Shown: positions 20,530 through 21,001 of the stretch, in pieces
Position numbering within the stretch: position 1 is the stretch's first letter
How the letters are laid out: each line of letters begins with the position of its first letter
From: JAWLGJ01 sp041685145
GTDB lineage: Bacteria > Pseudomonadota > Alphaproteobacteria > Rhodospirillales > Magnetospirillaceae
Assembly (NCBI GenBank): GCA_041685145.1
Contig: JAWLGJ010000049.1
Span: 1-21,001, forward strand
Length of the DNA: 21,001 nt
Direction of reading: 5' to 3'
The notes under the pieces: generated by a model
The model's database searches: none
Told to the model about the DNA's origin: nothing
What the model saw: the letters and a program-made list of their open reading frames with translations, nothing else
Made by a program: the position numbers and the translations under genes

Positions 20530-20982
20530 TCAGCCGCCGCCGGCCGCGGCGCCGGCGCGGCCATAGGCCTCCAGCGCCTGGCGCATCCGTTCCGCCACCC
20601 ACCGCTCGCCGTCGGCGTCGCCGTCGGGCAGCAGGGGATGCTCGGCGTCGTCGAAGCCCTGCGCCCGCAGCGCCTGGCGCAGGCGTTCGGGATCGATCGC
20701 CGGCGGTTCCGTGGTCGCCGTGCGCGCCGCGGGCGGCGTGGGCAGCACGCGCGGGTCGGGGGCCGCCACCGGCGGCACGCCCTCGGCCCGGGCCGGCACC
20801 GGCATGAAGGCGCTGTCGGGCAGCGCGGGCGCCGTTGGGGGCGCGGCCGCGGCGCGCGCCGCCGTCGCCGTCAGCGCCGCCCCGGCCACCATCGGCGCCG
20901 CGTCCTCGGCCGCCGGCGCGGCGAGGCGGGTGGGGGCGTCGGCGGCCTCCGGCGGCGCGGCGTCGTCGTCGAACAGCGCCAT
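20530..20982 (-). CDS. hypothetical Ala/Pro-rich protein upstream of the L,D-transpeptidase
   Basis: I do not recognise this gene. The ATG at 20982 gives 150 residues. The frame remains open upstream to the window edge (codons for D-S-A-E-R-V precede the ATG), so it may be the C-terminal part of a longer protein. Residues 1-95 are Ala/Pro/Asp-rich and probably disordered. The C-terminal 55 residues look folded: AIDPERLRQALRAQGFDDAE, then ERWVAERMRQALEAYGRAG, two predicted helices. The gene is followed after 5 nt by the transpeptidase start, so a shared envelope role is possible. No membrane segment or signal peptide is seen in the visible part. Confidence 0.65.
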   Translation of the reverse strand: MALFDDDAAPPEAADAPTRLAAPAAEDAAPMVAGAALTATAARAAAAPPTAPALPDSAFMPVPARAEGVPPVAAPDPRVLPTPPAARTATTEPPAIDPERLRQALRAQGFDDAEHPLLPDGDADGERWVAERMRQALEAYGRAGAAAGGG

Positions 20983-21001
20983 GACCCGTTCGGCGCTGTC
21001 C

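Noticed and set aside
1..21001. A new defence, mobile or biosynthetic system
   Set aside because: No CRISPR repeats, toxin-antitoxin pair, transposase, integrase, phage or secretion genes were seen; gene content is largely conserved core functions. Individual poorly known genes are reported separately instead.

Overview
The window is a very GC-rich (by eye well over 70%) stretch of an alphaproteobacterial chromosome, most likely Rhodospirillales or a close relative. The main reason is the block rnd - kdsD - lptC - lptA - lptB - rpoN - ptsN on one strand, an arrangement typical of that class. PII uridylyltransferase (glnD), an NDUFA9-like protein, a single-domain RNase D and the pair rsmI / LppC-type lipoprotein fit the same origin. 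I see no insertion sequence, phage gene, CRISPR array, rRNA or plasmid function. This is a core-genome region of housekeeping genes with a few poorly characterised members.

Layout. 1-2292: divergent rsmI (partial, runs off the left edge) and an LppC/LpoA-like lipoprotein; their only plausible start codons overlap head to head. 2360-8592, all minus strand and transcribed right to left: tRNA-Leu(CAG) and rnd, then kdsD, lptC, lptA, lptB, rpoN and ptsN. kdsD makes the arabinose-5-phosphate needed for Kdo. lptC/lptA/lptB build the LPS export bridge. rpoN is sigma-54 and ptsN is EIIA-Ntr. kdsD to lptB are chained by 1-4 nt overlaps. The hpf/raiA gene usually found between rpoN and ptsN is absent. 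8894-11262, plus strand: NDUFA9-like protein, glutathione S-transferase family protein and LysE-family exporter. 11284-15806: divergent purH (minus) and glnD (plus). 15821-17202: a small helical protein of unknown function (minus) and a DUF1848 protein with a C-terminal radical-SAM-like cysteine motif (plus). 17223-18670: divergent yggS (minus) and a ThiE/TenI-like protein (plus) whose 3' end overlaps the next gene. 18645-19679: outer-membrane porin (minus) with a strikingly AT-richer upstream region that carries candidate regulatory sites. 20009-20982: a YkuD-type L,D-transpeptidase directly downstream of an Ala/Pro-rich hypothetical gene at the right edge.

Together, much of the window concerns the cell envelope (Kdo precursor, LPS transport, porin, L,D-transpeptidase, LppC lipoprotein) and nitrogen/PTS signalling (rpoN, ptsN, glnD). 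Non-ATG starts are frequent: GTG for rsmI, lppC, rnd and the transpeptidase, TTG for lptB and glnD. I found no convincing new multi-gene system. The most interesting leads are the DUF1848 protein, an apparent internal duplication in LptA, the tRNA-Leu/RNase D arrangement, the missing hpf, and the porin upstream region.
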